In this document: one piece after another, positions 45,791 through 59,727 of the stretch
Layout of the letters: the number at the start of each line of letters is the position of its first letter
How positions within the stretch are numbered: the first letter of the stretch is position 1
NCBI RefSeq assembly: GCF_001625305.1
Contig: NW_017804176.1
Coordinates: forward strand, 62,001 to 126,000
Source: Branchiostoma belcheri
Taxonomy: Eukaryota; Chordata; Leptocardii; Amphioxiformes; Branchiostomatidae
Length of the DNA stretch: 64,000 nt
Direction of reading: 5' to 3'
Made by a program: the position numbers and the translations under genes
Notes under the pieces: generated by a model
What the model was told of the DNA's origin: nothing
What the model saw: the letters and a program-made list of their open reading frames with translations, nothing else
Databases searched by the model: none

Positions 45791-48700
45791 GAATTTTTAT
45801 AACAGCAATCATTCAATAAACATAGTTTTTACGTCGTTACAGCATTAACTATTTTATTTGACATCGCCTCTGCTTGAGGAAACTCGAAGGAAATAAATTT
45901 GAAGGAAGATCACATGGAGGCATTGTGCCCAGGTAATCAGTGTGTGCGGCAGTATGGCATTTAATTAATACACTTACCTTTAGAATACTTGCCTGTGGTT
46001 AATCATTAGATAATTACGTACTGATGATTTGTAGGAATTTTTTGCCCAATGATCGATTTGGCTCCTAGTATTCAGTTTATGTGTAAGATAACATTTATGG
46101 AGGAGAATGTTATATACGGCTTCCTTGGCGGGTCATTTTCTACATAACTGCCTCCCAAGATGTGACGCAACAAGCATGTTCACGGTCACCTTGGGAGACA
46201 TCAGCAATGTAAAACATATGTCATCTGATGCCTGCGTCGCCATTTTGTATCCCATGGTGCCCATCGACATTTATCTTTGACTTGTACTAATTCAAACTTA
46301 GTTTTCCGTGGCTATATATAGATAGTCTTACGGCGCACATATGATATAAAAGCTCACACTAACGTCATAGACGCCTTGTAAGACTATATTCAATATATCT
46401 TAAAGAAATTGAATTCTATTATCAAATTTCTGAGATATACTGAACTGCGACTCCGGTAAGTAATTTCGGCAGGCATGTCGGTGTGTAAGATTGCACAAAC
46501 TCCCCAGAGACACGGTGTGAAATCAACCACGAAGTCGGGGAGTAGAACGATCTAATGTCTCTATGTAGCATCCCAACATGGTCAAGATACAATGGTAGCA
46601 AAGAGGTCAGAAAAGGGAAAGTTAACCTTCTTGGTTGTAGTCAGAACTTCTTGAGATCGACCTGAGTTACAGTAGGTCTTTGTGGGAAGGGGTGGGGGCG
46701 AATTGCTCTTACTATTCAAACAACCCTTATTGTACACCGGAAGACTTGATGGAAATGAGCATTCGACTAACTCGACTCACATCTACAAATGTACGTACAG
46801 ATCACATGTAAACTCCTCTCTTTACAATCAGTCAGTGATCACGACTACCATTCAACGAACCTTCGCGATTAGTTCACTTTCTTAAGTACAGTTCGGATAA
46901 TAGGCAACGCTATGTTTGTATGAACGCCAAAAAGCCTGTACAAAGTTGCGTTTGAAGATGAATGATGTTATTCCATTTGGGGTCGTAGAGTCGTGACCAA
47001 TGCAGAGCAAGATTCAAAAGTTGAAGACGTGTTTTTGCATGCCAACAAACATGCGTATCTACCACCACGTTATCAAAAGTTTTACAGATTATCTTTGCAT
47101 GAGAGAGATCTAGAGCAAGAAATGGTTCGCTTTGAAGAGTGGACACCAAACGTACATACTCTCTCTCTACAAAAGGAATCCTGACAGCGAGAGCATAGTG
47201 CTTGTTGACAGGATAATCCATCACACCTACCGATGTTTCTGAGCACAATTTCCAACCCATAGACCAATTCCAATGTACCTCACTTTCCCCATTACCGTTG
47301 CTGATAGCAATCTGAGGGATTACGTCTTAGTTGATCTATAAGTTACCAAATGGATGTTTCTCTGTGAGCAGTGCCTGATAACGGATAAGTAATCATCCCC
47401 CACTCGTTTTACAACCTGGCGGCCTTGACTGACTACAGACATAAATAGGACGGTTCATATTTCCAGGGTTCACACGTTCCTGTACGATAACTAACAGGTG
47501 CACATAACTATTGATTGTCACTCCGAGCGGATCCAATGTTCCCTATTTGGAGGGAACGTGGTCCGGAGCGGTGCAGTAGCTGTAGGGGAGGGCAGTCATA
47601 TGGGCACAAATTTCGATCCAGATAGAAGATACTACGTGGATATCGAGTGAAATGTCATCTACAAAGCTGTAATAAAAGGAGTCTGTTTGCTGCCTTACAA
47701 ACGTTGGGTCAACTTTGGTGCAGTAAGCCTACATTTTCATCTAAATGTAGTCGAAAATAACGGTTTTCAGATTCCATATCTTACGGCAAAGGCATGGTCC
47801 CCCTTTGACGGAGTTTACTCTATAGCGAAGGGGGGATATTGTCAACTGATATGATATTCTGAATTAGGATCTTGCCGTTTAGAAACAATAATCGAAATAT
47901 AACAGGCAGGTCTGAAGTAATAAGTGTGACTGGCTAAGCTAGACCATGATTCAGAATCCTGTGAGAGAAAATAAGATCGATATCAATCGTAACGGAGCGG
48001 TCAAAAATCCCCACAGCAGCCAACTGCATTACCCAGGATGCACCTGGCAATTGTCAACATGGCGGTGTTGTGATATTCTTGGCTTTCAGCCCTGCAGGTA
48101 CTAAAAACCTGATAGTTTGGTTGAGAAGTGATATGAAGAGATAAGTGTATTATACAGATCTGGTAATTAATAAAGTGATACACCGTGAGTGATGGCTATA
48201 CGTGATGCTTATATACGATGCTACTGAAAAGAACAATTCATTGACTATGCGATCCGATGCCGTCCAGTGTTGAAAAACACTGGAAAATATGTTATATTAA
48301 TTTTCCTATGCGCATGTGTACTTAACATAAATTGAAGATTGTGTCAAAAGATCACATATTGATTTTTTCTTTCCAGATTTTCTGCCCCGATGGGTCTCAT
48401 GCGTTCTTAACAAGATTAACGTCGATTGTCACTCTCTCGACCAGTGTATATACTTGGCACTGCCGCTGCCACCAATTCGTCTGGAACATAGGAAAGCACT
48501 TACCGGGCTGTGGCTGCATAACTCATAGCTGATAAGTATCACTTTAATTACGATCGATTCATACAGCACAGAAAGGAACCCTAATTTACTCCACAAACCT
48601 GGTGGCTCACAGTGCTAGATGATCTCAAGCTGAGAAGCTGTCGACACTGCCAGCGAAATTTCATCACAAATATCGGGTAGATATAATCCAATATACCAAA

Positions 48701-50159
48701 GTGATACAGTGGCTGAGTGCGAAATGAAGATAGTTGAGAGAAAATTGATAGCGGAGACATTTGGCCTCGTCTGTACGAAATTGCAGGAAATGTGTGTGGA
48801 TCGATATTGTATTGATGTAACTGCTCGGCTGGAAGAGGAAATAGGTAACGGGTGTGCACATCTCTCGTTAATGGTAGAAAAGAGACTTAATTTGCTGTAC
48901 GGCATAACATAAACCTGTGGAAACCACCACAATAAACAAAATATCAGCGTTTACACTCTTAACCTGCGTCTCAAATCTACACGCGCATAGGGTGTTACTA
49001 GACCTGATGTTATGAAAGACGCAAGGGTCTTCTTCCCAACTATTGCATAGATTTATGGTATCATTTTCCTGCGTGGACATTGTGATTCATAGTCGCACGA
49101 AGTCAGGAAATCCAAAACCTCAGGCAACTACAAAATGCTTCTCTCGAGTATCTGAAATACCTCCATGCGGAGAACAAATCTAAGTGCTTTGTAAATATTT
49201 TCCGTAAGGACTTAAGGGATACGAGTAACGCATGAAGGGCAATCCCTTGTGGTCATATTTAGTCGTCTGCATCGCGGTGATAGAGTCTACTGATCACAGG
49301 AGCCGACCTTTGACAGAGGCAAGTTCTCTCCCCAGGACATCCGAGATATCTGGTAATCCTAGCTCTCTACCACATCCTTAACTCGGGAAGAAGAAGCACC
49401 ACGACGCTGGCAAGGAACCTCCAACTCCTACTGGATAAAGGTCAGGGGTGCCTCCTCGTCTTTTAGCAAGTTTCCTAAAGCGACGTAAGGAAACTTTATT
49501 GCTGTGACATTTGCAGGGGTTCAGAGTGTCAGTCTTCCACTATTTATCATACTGCATGCAGTTATTGCTATTTTAAACCATGAACGTCCAAAAGTTCCCT
49601 GAGGTTATTCCGACCTTCACATTGACTGGAATTTAGAACCTATAAAGAATGTCGTCCTTGTACCGTCATGCTGGTTTATGCCGTGTAGCTGATGGTTGAA
49701 CATCATGGTACAAAAGGACTTTCATTTTGCCACTGAATAGGAATGCATGAAAATATCTTCACAGATGGTCCGCTAAAGTTTGCACCAGTAGTAAAAGTTA
49801 ACTTGGTACTAGTATCAAACTTGCAGATGTAGTTTTAAAAGGATTAGTCATCGACACAATGCCTGCCTGTGATAGAGGTGGCCAACCAGGTCTGGAGGAA
49901 GAATCATCCAAGGGCTGCTCACTGTGGTAATCTTTCTGTAGCCATAATGGAGGTCTCGACAAGAGGGAATATCTCCCAGATGTACATTCACATGTAAACA
50001 TTTATCACAGCCGTATGGCCACTGCTGGCAGCTACGGAAGGCTGACGCAAGAACAAGTACGTGTGACGCACGGCTTCATCGCTGACCTCACGAAGTAAAA
50101 GGTCAGAGCACACGAGATTCATGGCTCCAGCGGTTCTTTATTGCATCAGCGATTGCCGC

Positions 50160-50360
50160 ACGTCCATTACGGGCCACTCATTTCAACATTGACTCGATAC
50201 TTAAACTCGTTTGTCTCGCTACCGTGGTGGAGAACCCGACAGGCCTTAACCACATTTTCCCCCCGGGGAATTAGGGAAAAGTAATCTTGTAATAACTGTC
50301 TTCACGCGCTGCACATTCGTTTATTAATGCTGAGGATTATCCAATTTATTCTGAAGGTAC
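50160..50360. promoter_or_regulatory. Dispersed non-coding element, copy C
   Basis: The core at 50319-50352 is GTTTATTAATGC, then GGATTATCCAATTTATTCT. GGGCCACTCAT...CTCGATA lies 148 bases upstream (as in copy B), and TTTTCCCCCCGGGG lies 65 bases upstream (as in copy D). Confidence 0.45.
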
Positions 50361-53300
50361 CTGGCTTCGCGTGGCTGCACATCCAATTCCTCAGGCGTCC
50401 TTGGCTAAATGTCCCTTCCATCTGTCTCGGAGAACCCAGGGTCACACCGGGAATTCACTGTCCAATGCTGTTATTCTCTTTGCTTGAGACTTAATGTACA
50501 AGCTTCCGTATACCCGGACGAAATCGGACTTTTTTTATCACCAAGCTGCCTGCCTGGGACAGATGGGGTTGATTTACAGTCAGAAACCACATCGAAACGT
50601 TAACGCCAGCGCTGGGCTCATAGAGACCAGGATCCATACGGCGTGAAATTGTATTTGAAATAAGGGAGGCAGAAAAAATTGAAGATAATTAAAAGTAATG
50701 GTACAAGATGGCCCGTTTCCTTATCTTAGTGTTTCAGAAGTCGGATCTTGTACCAAGAGAATTAAACAGCTGAGTCCCGTATGTATAAAAGTATCTAGTC
50801 TGGCTTTATTTTGATTCACCTCATTCATAATAAAGCTTTTAGTAGTCCAAAAGCTATAGGGATCTCCTGATGCCCCCACAACCATGTCAAAACGAGGATC
50901 AACGTATTCTTCACGAGGATTCCAAAGACATATACTTCATATGTTCTGCAACCGAAGAGTATCGAATGATCCTCGAACTACAAAAACGATTTGTTGAACG
51001 GGCACATAAAAAGGAAACAAATGCCATGTACGGAAGTCCGGGAAATGCCACAGCCTTTATAGATAGTCATATCTGCCACACAGAAGCACAACCATGGCGT
51101 CGTAACATTAAACCTCCAATCTTACAACCACAAAAAGAGCAAGGATTGAATAATTGATTTAGAATAGATGTTGGTTGTAACCAAACCTAGAGAAGCACTT
51201 GGTGCTGGGTGCTGTCTAACTTTTGTAGCATGTTTATACAACCTTTTGAAGAGTTTTAGGCATTGCTTGCCTATTTCAATGCCAACCTGGTTAGATTAGA
51301 CTTCAAGTTTATTTAAGTTTATGCCTATGCTTCATAGCTTGGAATTCCATCTGTATTGGTAGAATCGGAACAGATACACGTATTGATATCTAATATTGAT
51401 GTATACGAACAAAAATGATTCATACAAGGAGGGCCTGAAACAATCTAAAAAGTCAATGTACTTCTAAACACCAAATACGTGTATTCGATAATGAGATTAG
51501 ACTTAGAACGAGCCTCATTCCAAAATCACATTACCTGGTCAATTTATCAGTTAACCCATCAAGGACCCATCCTCACAACAGGTGATAAAATCGATATCGT
51601 TTCGAGTAGAATGATATCGATTGAGAAACATGTTCGTTATAAGAATGACTACTGGTCATACGACTTCGCTATTTAGTCTCTGGATCACATCACCTATTGC
51701 AAATAACTATCAATGATAATTGATGATAACTGGTATGCGTACAAACTGATATAAGCTTGAGGTTCCCTCTCTGTATGTTCTTCAACAAAATCAGTAATCG
51801 TTATCTTCTATTGTGCAATAGTCCGTAATGAGTGGCCGGTATCTTGTAGTCGGTCACAAGAGATTAACCCACCCACATCCTCGTGATTTGCTTCAGTTGT
51901 TCAACCTAATTCGGTTGCTCTACAGAGAAGACAAATTAACTGCCCGTGATGAACAAATACGAAAGATCAATTTCCCATTAGCAGCCTTTTAACACGCATA
52001 TGTCCAGGTCAGCGGCCGCAGACATGAGTAGCCACAGCTAAGTTTGCCCGGACTGGCTGAAGAAGATATAACCATCATGATTGTTCGGTGAGTGAGATAT
52101 CTGATACTGGAACGTATTACATAGGCGTATCGTGTAATACAATGCGTCTATATTGTTACGTATAAATCAAATAGCTTTTTACGATTTTTGCTAAAAGTAT
52201 CTAGAGGGCGAAGAGACTGTAAGATATATCAAAGTATTTTTCAACTCATTCTTGGCAAAGCTTCGCAGTTTATCATCTAACCATGAAGATAGAAGTCTAT
52301 AAGACCACAATGTAGAAAATGTGGAACTACAAAGTTGTTACATTTACAGCGTTTAGGAATCGATAAGGAATTCCAAGAATGTTAATTAAAACGAGAAAGT
52401 TTACTTTTTACATCACCTTTCAAAGCTTGGGCTGCTTGGAATACTGCCCAGAAAGTGTAGAAAGTGTCCTGCTGAGCTTCCATTACTGACGGTCAAAAGT
52501 AATAGTCAACGTCTTTGCCAGTCAAGACAGTCGATGGACTAAGCTGGATCGATAAACTACGGCTCAATGGCAGAGACGTCCTTTTCTGTGTCACTTTTAA
52601 CTGAGCTGTTATTGAATTTCCTTAAGGAAAAGGGAAGACATCACAATGCGTTTCTTAGAATATTCTAATCGGCCAAGAATCCGGTGGCAGACCTTGCCGA
52701 TTACCAAAACCTACATTCAGCTACTGTAATCTACATCGTACCGCACCAGGCGGGTTAGCACATGCAATGTGACTTTGAATTGGTCACTGTATCATTGAGT
52801 GAGAATCAATTTCCTGGGAATTTTCGCGGGCTGGCCTGCCAACAGCTAACATGTTATATCGGATCCTTAGATTACTTTTCTTAAGGCTTGAAGAGCCTGC
52901 AGGATATTGTAACGTACAGAGAGAATCATTCATTAATTTCTGAGTTGTCACCTCCATGGTGGCACCGCTCACGGTCACGACCCAAGGGGTTCCAAATGGA
53001 GGCGTAACGGACAAGAGAAAGGGATGAAGCCAAATCCTAGCGAAGGAAAAGGTCGACTGCAGCGTTCCTCGTGAGGAATGATGGATGGTAGCTGTCATTG
53101 AGATGGCAGATCTGCGAACGCAATAAATTCAAGGCTTCCATGTACGGCAGGGCTCCTGAAGGAAAACAAGCTCGTCTTATCGAAGACGGCTCCTTCAGCT
53201 GGCAGAATACTGCTGCAGGGAGGAACAGGGGAAAAGTTTTTGGACACACGGGACTGATGAAAAGAATAGCACTCCAGGAAAGTTTCACAGTTTAATCATA

Positions 53301-56300
53301 AGATTTGTTTTCTTTACATAATGACCAAAGTTATGAATGACCGTTCCCAAATGATTAAGTCCTCACATTGCTCTGAATGAAGATACCTACAGCGATATCC
53401 CAACCAAACCCAGTCTGCAAACAATGTGAGTTTTATTCATGCATGAGCCAAACCTTTAACCTACCAGAGGATTAGATCTGAATATCTTAATTGAATCTCA
53501 CCTCTGAGAAAAGCCTTTGAAGAACCTCCACCTTCAAACGAATCTTGATGGCAGCGTCGTTATCCCGAAGTGCCGAGAGTCATAAGTGTACCGCTGATGT
53601 GGAGGACCCTGATGAGGTAACGTCTGAAATGGCAAAAGATCGCTGATAGACATTAAGGCGGTGTCATTTCGGGACTCTGCACCACCTGAGCCTGAGGTAC
53701 TCTATTCCTGGCTCCATAGTAACACAGATGTCCAATCAACGTCCAGAGAAGTACAACCAGATATGATTATTCAGTCATGACATGATCTTTTGCTCGGGAA
53801 CGTAAAACAGATACTTCATTATTACGGAAAGCTCTTTGAAAACTTCAAGATTACAACTAAATATAACAGCAATTCAAATGCCCCAATGTCTGACTATTTG
53901 ATGATGATGCATTTATGTACTAGTAGATGCCATACTTTATACCCTGTACAATAGTTAATATGTATTCTATACATTCTGAGCAAAAAGTCCATTCCCAGTT
54001 TACAGACAATTGGTGATATGTTGCAACTTTCATGATGTGATCACGTTGACATAACATTTCTCATTCTGATGACAAGCGATTTCAAAATAGCAAGTCTTTA
54101 TCATTGCCATCTCCCCTTAAAGTGCATGTCTGGACGTGGAGTAGCTTCTAGACTGAGACTTCCGTTCCTTATCACCGTGTTCCTCGTTCCGTAAGACCGT
54201 GAGATAGGAAGGGTGCCAGACCTGAGATTTGAACACAATCCTGTACGAGCGGAAGAGCCGGCTCCGTCACGCCGGCAGTGCTCAGGAGATCTCCCGGGGA
54301 CCAGGACCGAAACAATCCCGTCCACCCGCCCGCGCTCCTGGAGCGTGAACGTTATTGATCGTCGACAGATGTGCGGCTTCCAGAAGTATAGGGGAGAGAA
54401 GGTTAACGTTAATCGTTCTTTACACTTCACTGGAAGCCTTGATGACGGATTTGTTAATCTCCTGTTGGAAGGTTCCATTGGTAGCAAAAGTTTGGTGAGT
54501 AATGATAATGTTGTGACAAAGTCTGTAGCGAACTGTTGGAACACTAACCACAAAATGACGTGATTGCGGACACACCTACCGCGCCATGTTTTCACCTCCA
54601 GGTGTCCCATTATTTCCGGCACAACGGCACGCAATTATTCTGTCCAATTTCTTACATTCACACGGCTCATATTGAGGCCAAGCTCAACTCGGTTAGGGAG
54701 CCCCCGTCTGGGGATGGAGTGCACAGATCACAGAGGGTGAGATTCAATTTAAGGACGATCGATTCTTGTGCCGTGGCCTCCAGTTCTAATTACTTTGGAC
54801 TCCGCGGTTTCCGCCATCTTTGATTCTCACTAATAGGACAACTGTTGGACAAAATATCCTTCCGCTTCGGTTTGAATAAAGCACTTAGAGAGAGACTTAA
54901 ACATGGTTATTTCCACGGCGACCTCTTTTCTGAGGTGACCTCACAATTTTGGTTCCATTTTGATGAGTTAGGCGTAAAGCCTACACAATAACACACGTCT
55001 TTGTGGTGCTTTGTTGAAAATAAAACACTGTCATGGTCACCATGGACGTAGCAGAGTAGATTATTAGTACAAATGAGTTTCCCACTCCTGTAACCACTTA
55101 AAAAGAGTGTAATCTATGTAACATGCAATTTATCTGTCCCTTTATATCGAGTGTTCACGAGAACTACTTGAAATTCAACAACTGGGCATCCTTCACCTTA
55201 CATGTATATCATTATATCATCATAGAAGAGGCAGATTCTAGACCAGAATCCGCGCCACTACTGCCGCTGCACATGAGCATAATGAGACCAGCAGGTTATC
55301 TGTACATTACTCCAGCGTAAATTCCATCCTTGCAGGGATTACTGTAACATCCCAGTCAGAGCCTCTGGGGACGCTGTAGGGATAACATGCCGCAGGGAAT
55401 GTTGAAGATGTTTCTACATACACGCATTGCCACATCATTCTCTTACGCCCTAACTTAGCACTTATCGTTTTTATCAATGAGCAGAATACCTCGTGAGTGG
55501 GTGGCAGTAAAAGTACCCCGAGGCCAAGTTTTAAGTCTTTCTGCACTTAGATATTCAATACAATTCGATAAAAGTACATAGCCCTAGTCCCGGATTTGGT
55601 CGGAAATGTTTGCCATATTTTATCCATAACGCTGCATTGGGTGCCGCGATGCCCAGGAGGTACCACCGCGCCTTACGCTGCACTTTCCAGTGAGTGTGCA
55701 CCTGAAGACACCGTTGTAGTCGTAAATTAACTGTGCTGACCTTGGCGCTGTAAAAACAACGGGAATCTTGAAGACCATCCTGGGAAAGGCAGGCGCTCTT
55801 GTCGTAAGTCTTATCTTACAGGTGGTATTTGAGTAAAAGACTGTTCTGATCTTCTCAACCTTCACTGGCTTCAGCTAGTTGTATAACATGCATGGTATGC
55901 TTTAAATCATGTCAATCCTGTCAAATATGGCATACTTGCCAACTCCGAGTATTCCCTATGCATTATGAATAGACGTGAATAAAGTGGACCCCCATGTAGA
56001 AGGATTCCAACCTTATTCCCATACTCACCAAACTCCATCAAAGCAAAGTTCTGTTACTCCTCTGAGTGACTGGGTAGGATCCTAGCAGCTAGCTAGCCAT
56101 ACACGTAGTTGGTCATTGGCTGCTAACAAAGTTTCACTGAATACCAAAAGTATTTCCTTGCCCGTGGACGATATTGATCTTACTTCACACTCCCTCGGCT
56201 GGTGAGAGTGAGTGACACCTTCGGCATTATCGGGAAAAGAGGTGGAGAACAAATGACCGATTTATTACTGCTCTAAGAGATGTGCTAGTAGCGCCTCTAT

Positions 56301-57284
56301 ATATATTCAAATGTCAGGGTATGTTCGATTTACGACTTGACTATGCAGCTGAAAGATTTCAGACAGCTTGAGGAGTGATTTCATGTGTAAAGAGAAGTCT
56401 GGTGAGCTGCCCCTGTATATTATATACAGTACTAATGCACTTGTCCTATTTTGCACATGTCTACGTCTTTTCCCCGTCTTGCCCTTTGTTTGCACTCACA
56501 GTTGATAAAAATGGCGCGGCTGCTAGTAATCCGTTGTCATTACAGGCTAGTAGTAGAGAAGAAGATGAAGAAGAGAAGGTGTAGGAAAGCTGCAGCTTTT
56601 CAGTCACCATCCATGCACACAGGGCTTCACATGCCCGAACTGCAGTAGGATGTGCAGATCGAGAATCGGGCTGCATCGGGAGCCACACAAGATACTCACG
56701 CATGCAGAGCGGCACAACCTCCCCATTGATCTTCGGATGCGAAGAAACAGCCATCATCAAGGCACAGCAGTAGGTACTTGCCCATTACACGCCTCAAACT
56801 CTTACAACACATTGACTTTAACCTTCAAGTTCATTTTGGTCCCAAATGGACTTCCTTTACATACATTTGTAAAAGTAACACGAAGAAGAATCCCATTATC
56901 CGCACGCGTTAGTAGACTCTTTCTGTCGAATGCGTGCTTCGCCTTAGTAATAAGTAGAACTATAAATCTTACTGTAACGTTCAGGACAGTTGCACCTGCT
57001 TCATAACTTTGTTCGGCAACCTCTCTTTGGAATCATGTTAAGATTTACGGGTACGTCCTTACGTATGTGGAGTTCGCACACGTACATTAATGTTTTGAGA
57101 TGTAGGACGTAAATCTAACCCGTCACGGACGACCGTAAGCATGGCCCCAAGGCTACTGATAGCTGATTTAAATGATGTAATGCTTTTTGCCTGGCTGAAA
57201 TTGTTCTCTGCAGCAGAATTCCTATGGGAAGTCCTTTTACACACTATTGAGTAGATGGATGTGTGACAAATTGAAGTCTAACTC
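50361..57284. other. Gene-poor stretch
   Basis: No gene is supported. A GC-richer part (about 54120-54800) contains open frames on both strands, and near 54645 a TCTGTCCAATTTCTTAC motif faintly like the dispersed element core. Confidence 0.4.
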
Positions 57285-57420
57285 ACTGCACTTTATAACC
57301 GGTTTTCCCCCGGGCGGTAGAGACATTATCATCCACATTTACAGACCGGCCGTTTATTAATTTCAGGCTTATCCAATTTGTTCCGCGACCCTGTGCGGCC
57401 CCGGCTCACTGGATACAAAA
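57285..57420. promoter_or_regulatory. Dispersed non-coding element, copy D
   Basis: ACTTTATAAC, GTTTTCCCCCGGG, GAGACATTATC and TTTACAGACC lead into the core at 57352-57384 (GTTTATTAATTTCAGG, then CTTATCCAATTTGTTCC), followed by GCGGCCCCGG. It links copies A, B and C because it shares blocks with each. Confidence 0.45.
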
Positions 57421-59644
57421 TGCAGATGAGACGAATGCTTGCATGATGCATCTAAATAGGTTCCTTGGGGGACGGTAGGGTCGACCCGCTGGAGAGCATC
57501 AGAGCGAAGATGAATGGTCCGCCCCGCCAGGATGGCAGACGTGAGGACAGGGTGGAGGCAGCTTTCGTCAACGCCGAACAACCGCTCGTCGGGAGGAATA
57601 TTACAACCAACATGAATGCTTTTATGAAGCATCATAAGACAATAATGAATGAAAGCTTTTACCAAACATAACTGAATGATATTGCCTATTCTTTATAGAC
57701 GAATAAATTTTTGGCAGATGTAAAATGGCCTCCATATGCCTTTTCCTTATGACTTGACTAACGTTACACATGGCAATGGCAATATCTTATGATCTTATCA
57801 TAATCTTATCTTCTTTTCTCTAAGTCGTTAATACAATAACTAATATGTTGACAGAACTGAGTTATTTTGCACTTACAACTTACATGTGCACCACCCTGTC
57901 AATTTTGAGATACATGTAGTAACAGTAACTCGAGTTCATGAAGAAAACTTTTTTTCTGATTGAGCCTGGCAAGGTATATTGAATTGAGGGAAAGTTTGTA
58001 ATATATTTAGCTCTGTCAAAAGTTTTAGTCTCTACGTAGCGACGAGATGCCAAAACAGATGCAATTAAAATGCACACAATCAATCATCTAGTTTGAGATA
58101 GTGTAAGATTGTTGCGGCATGAGAAATCAGCAGGCATCACGCTGACTAGCTGTGATGGATGGCATTGAACTGTTTGCTACAAGATCCCATCAAGTTCTAG
58201 AGGACGTCATCAAAGACCCCCCTTTTCCCCTGAAAGGAAATCTTTATTAAAGATACATAAAACGAAATCAAAGTGCAGATTGTAATTCCGGCAACATCTT
58301 TCCCCAAAGGAAATTTCATAAGATAGATGATGTAAGTCGTTTGCTTTAGAAGATGAAATGTCATTGATAGTTTCTTTGATTTCAGTATATTCATCATTTT
58401 CAATGCAATCGTGTACACTGTCCCTACAGATGGTAGAAAAAATACTTTAATGTTAACCAACCAAACTACTGGAATATTTTGCCTAAAATACTCTCCATCC
58501 CACTCTGATGCAAGTATTAGTGTGACTAAGTCATGTACAATACAAAGCAAGAGACGTGACAGCGTTGATTTTAGGAAGTTTTATCATAAAAACATTTATG
58601 TCCACATTCACAGGAAATTTTTTACAGACCAGTGTCGCAAACGACGACGATACGATGTCAATTTATTCTCTAGTATGTTAAATCAAGGCAAAGATGAGCA
58701 GATCATCTAGAATGGATTGCTTCGAGTCACTGAAGAAATAGCAAGGTACTAAACAATGTACGTTCTTTTGTCGCTTGTACAAGGACATCCTGTTTGCATC
58801 AATACATGTCGAAATACCTCATGTCTTACACATAACTGTGATAGATCATACTAGCAGCTAGGTAACCAGTAACTAACTCCTAAAGTTTTCCCACCCCTGT
58901 CGGGATATAGACAGCGGGGAGGCATTTTTAACGAACTGAAAAGATAATGAAATTGTGATCCGGTATTCATCTGATGTCTTTCTTGAATTTACATAAAACA
59001 TATTCCGGATGAGCCTTTGGACAAAAGAAGGGCCAGACATTAGTCCACCTCAGCGTTGTTGTGTTTTTGCCAGCGTGTTTTTCCACAGTGTAGCTTAGGT
59101 ATGCCTCATTCACTGCGCGTTGTTTTTCCATGTTTGATAGTAATTGAAGCTTGTCGTGTATCGTAACCTTAAAACGTGGCAGCATATCCAGAAGATTCAC
59201 CAAACTTCCCTCGTCGTTAAACGCTAGAAGATTCATTTCGCCAACTGTTCCACTGAAAATGATGTCGCTGGACATAAGAAACTTCAGCTCACTGGCATGT
59301 CTTCAACTGTATGCGTTTCTTCGTTCAGCGTTTGTAAAGTGTAATAAAAGTCCACACGTTAAGCCTGTTGCAGCATTGCGTTGATGAGGAGGAACTCTTC
59401 AAATGGCAGAAGCTCCATCACGAACATTAGGCTGCTTGCACTCTTGTATCACTACCACCTGAGCCTGGCAATTCCACAGTTTATGTTTATGTACATGGAT
59501 GGTGATTGGGAGCCTCCAACATGTCGGCAAAATGACCAGATTCTCATCAGCCTTGATGACCAGAAATGCCGGCCCAGAGTTTTCCCTCATGCGGCTGTTG
59601 TCTGATCACCCCGCGATGCTCTGTACCGTCCGGCCCTGTCAGGG
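57421..59644. other. 3' flank of the right-hand Ig gene and unassigned sequence
   Basis: No firm gene. A minus-strand AATAAA at 58667-58662 could end the transcript about 980 bases past the stop codon. A protein-like open frame lies at 59275-58967. Confidence 0.3.
58967..59275 (-). other. Unassigned 102-codon open frame
   Basis: The translation (SDIIFSGTVGEMNLLAFNDE, VNLLDMLPRFKVTIHDKLQL, then AYLSYTVEKHAGKN) is evenly composed and protein-like. The in-frame similarity to coding sequence could extend about ten codons upstream to a stop. I recognise no family and no clear splice sites. It may be a decayed coding or transposon fragment, or chance. Confidence 0.2.
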
Positions 59645-59727
59645 TCACAGGAGGCGGAACATCTCCGGTCTCCTCCCGATCTGGTAGGCGTCCATCTCGC
59701 TTTCGGTGGCGGCTGAGGCGCGTCCGG
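59645..59727 (-). CDS. Second Ig receptor: last exon
   Basis: The acceptor ATCCTCCAG precedes AGRASAATESEMDAYQIGRR and PEMFRLL, with TGA at 59647-59645. The exon is GC-rich relative to its flanks, like the last exon of the five-Ig gene. Confidence 0.78.

Larger units (their letters stand above)
41901..50159. other. Gene-poor stretch with retroelement tails
   Basis: No gene was found. Retroelement 3' tails on the minus strand occur at 45109-45145 and 45665-45790. Several open frames near 46.9-47.3 and 48.6-48.9 kb overlap on both strands and lack supporting motifs. Confidence 0.4.

Noticed and set aside
46910-47273. Overlapping open frames on both strands, including 116 codons on minus
   Set aside because: No motif, no splice context, and competing frames on both strands; treated as chance.
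54101-54634. 177-codon open frame on the minus strand
   Set aside because: A plus-strand frame of 116 codons overlaps it in the same GC-rich segment; neither shows motifs or intron borders.
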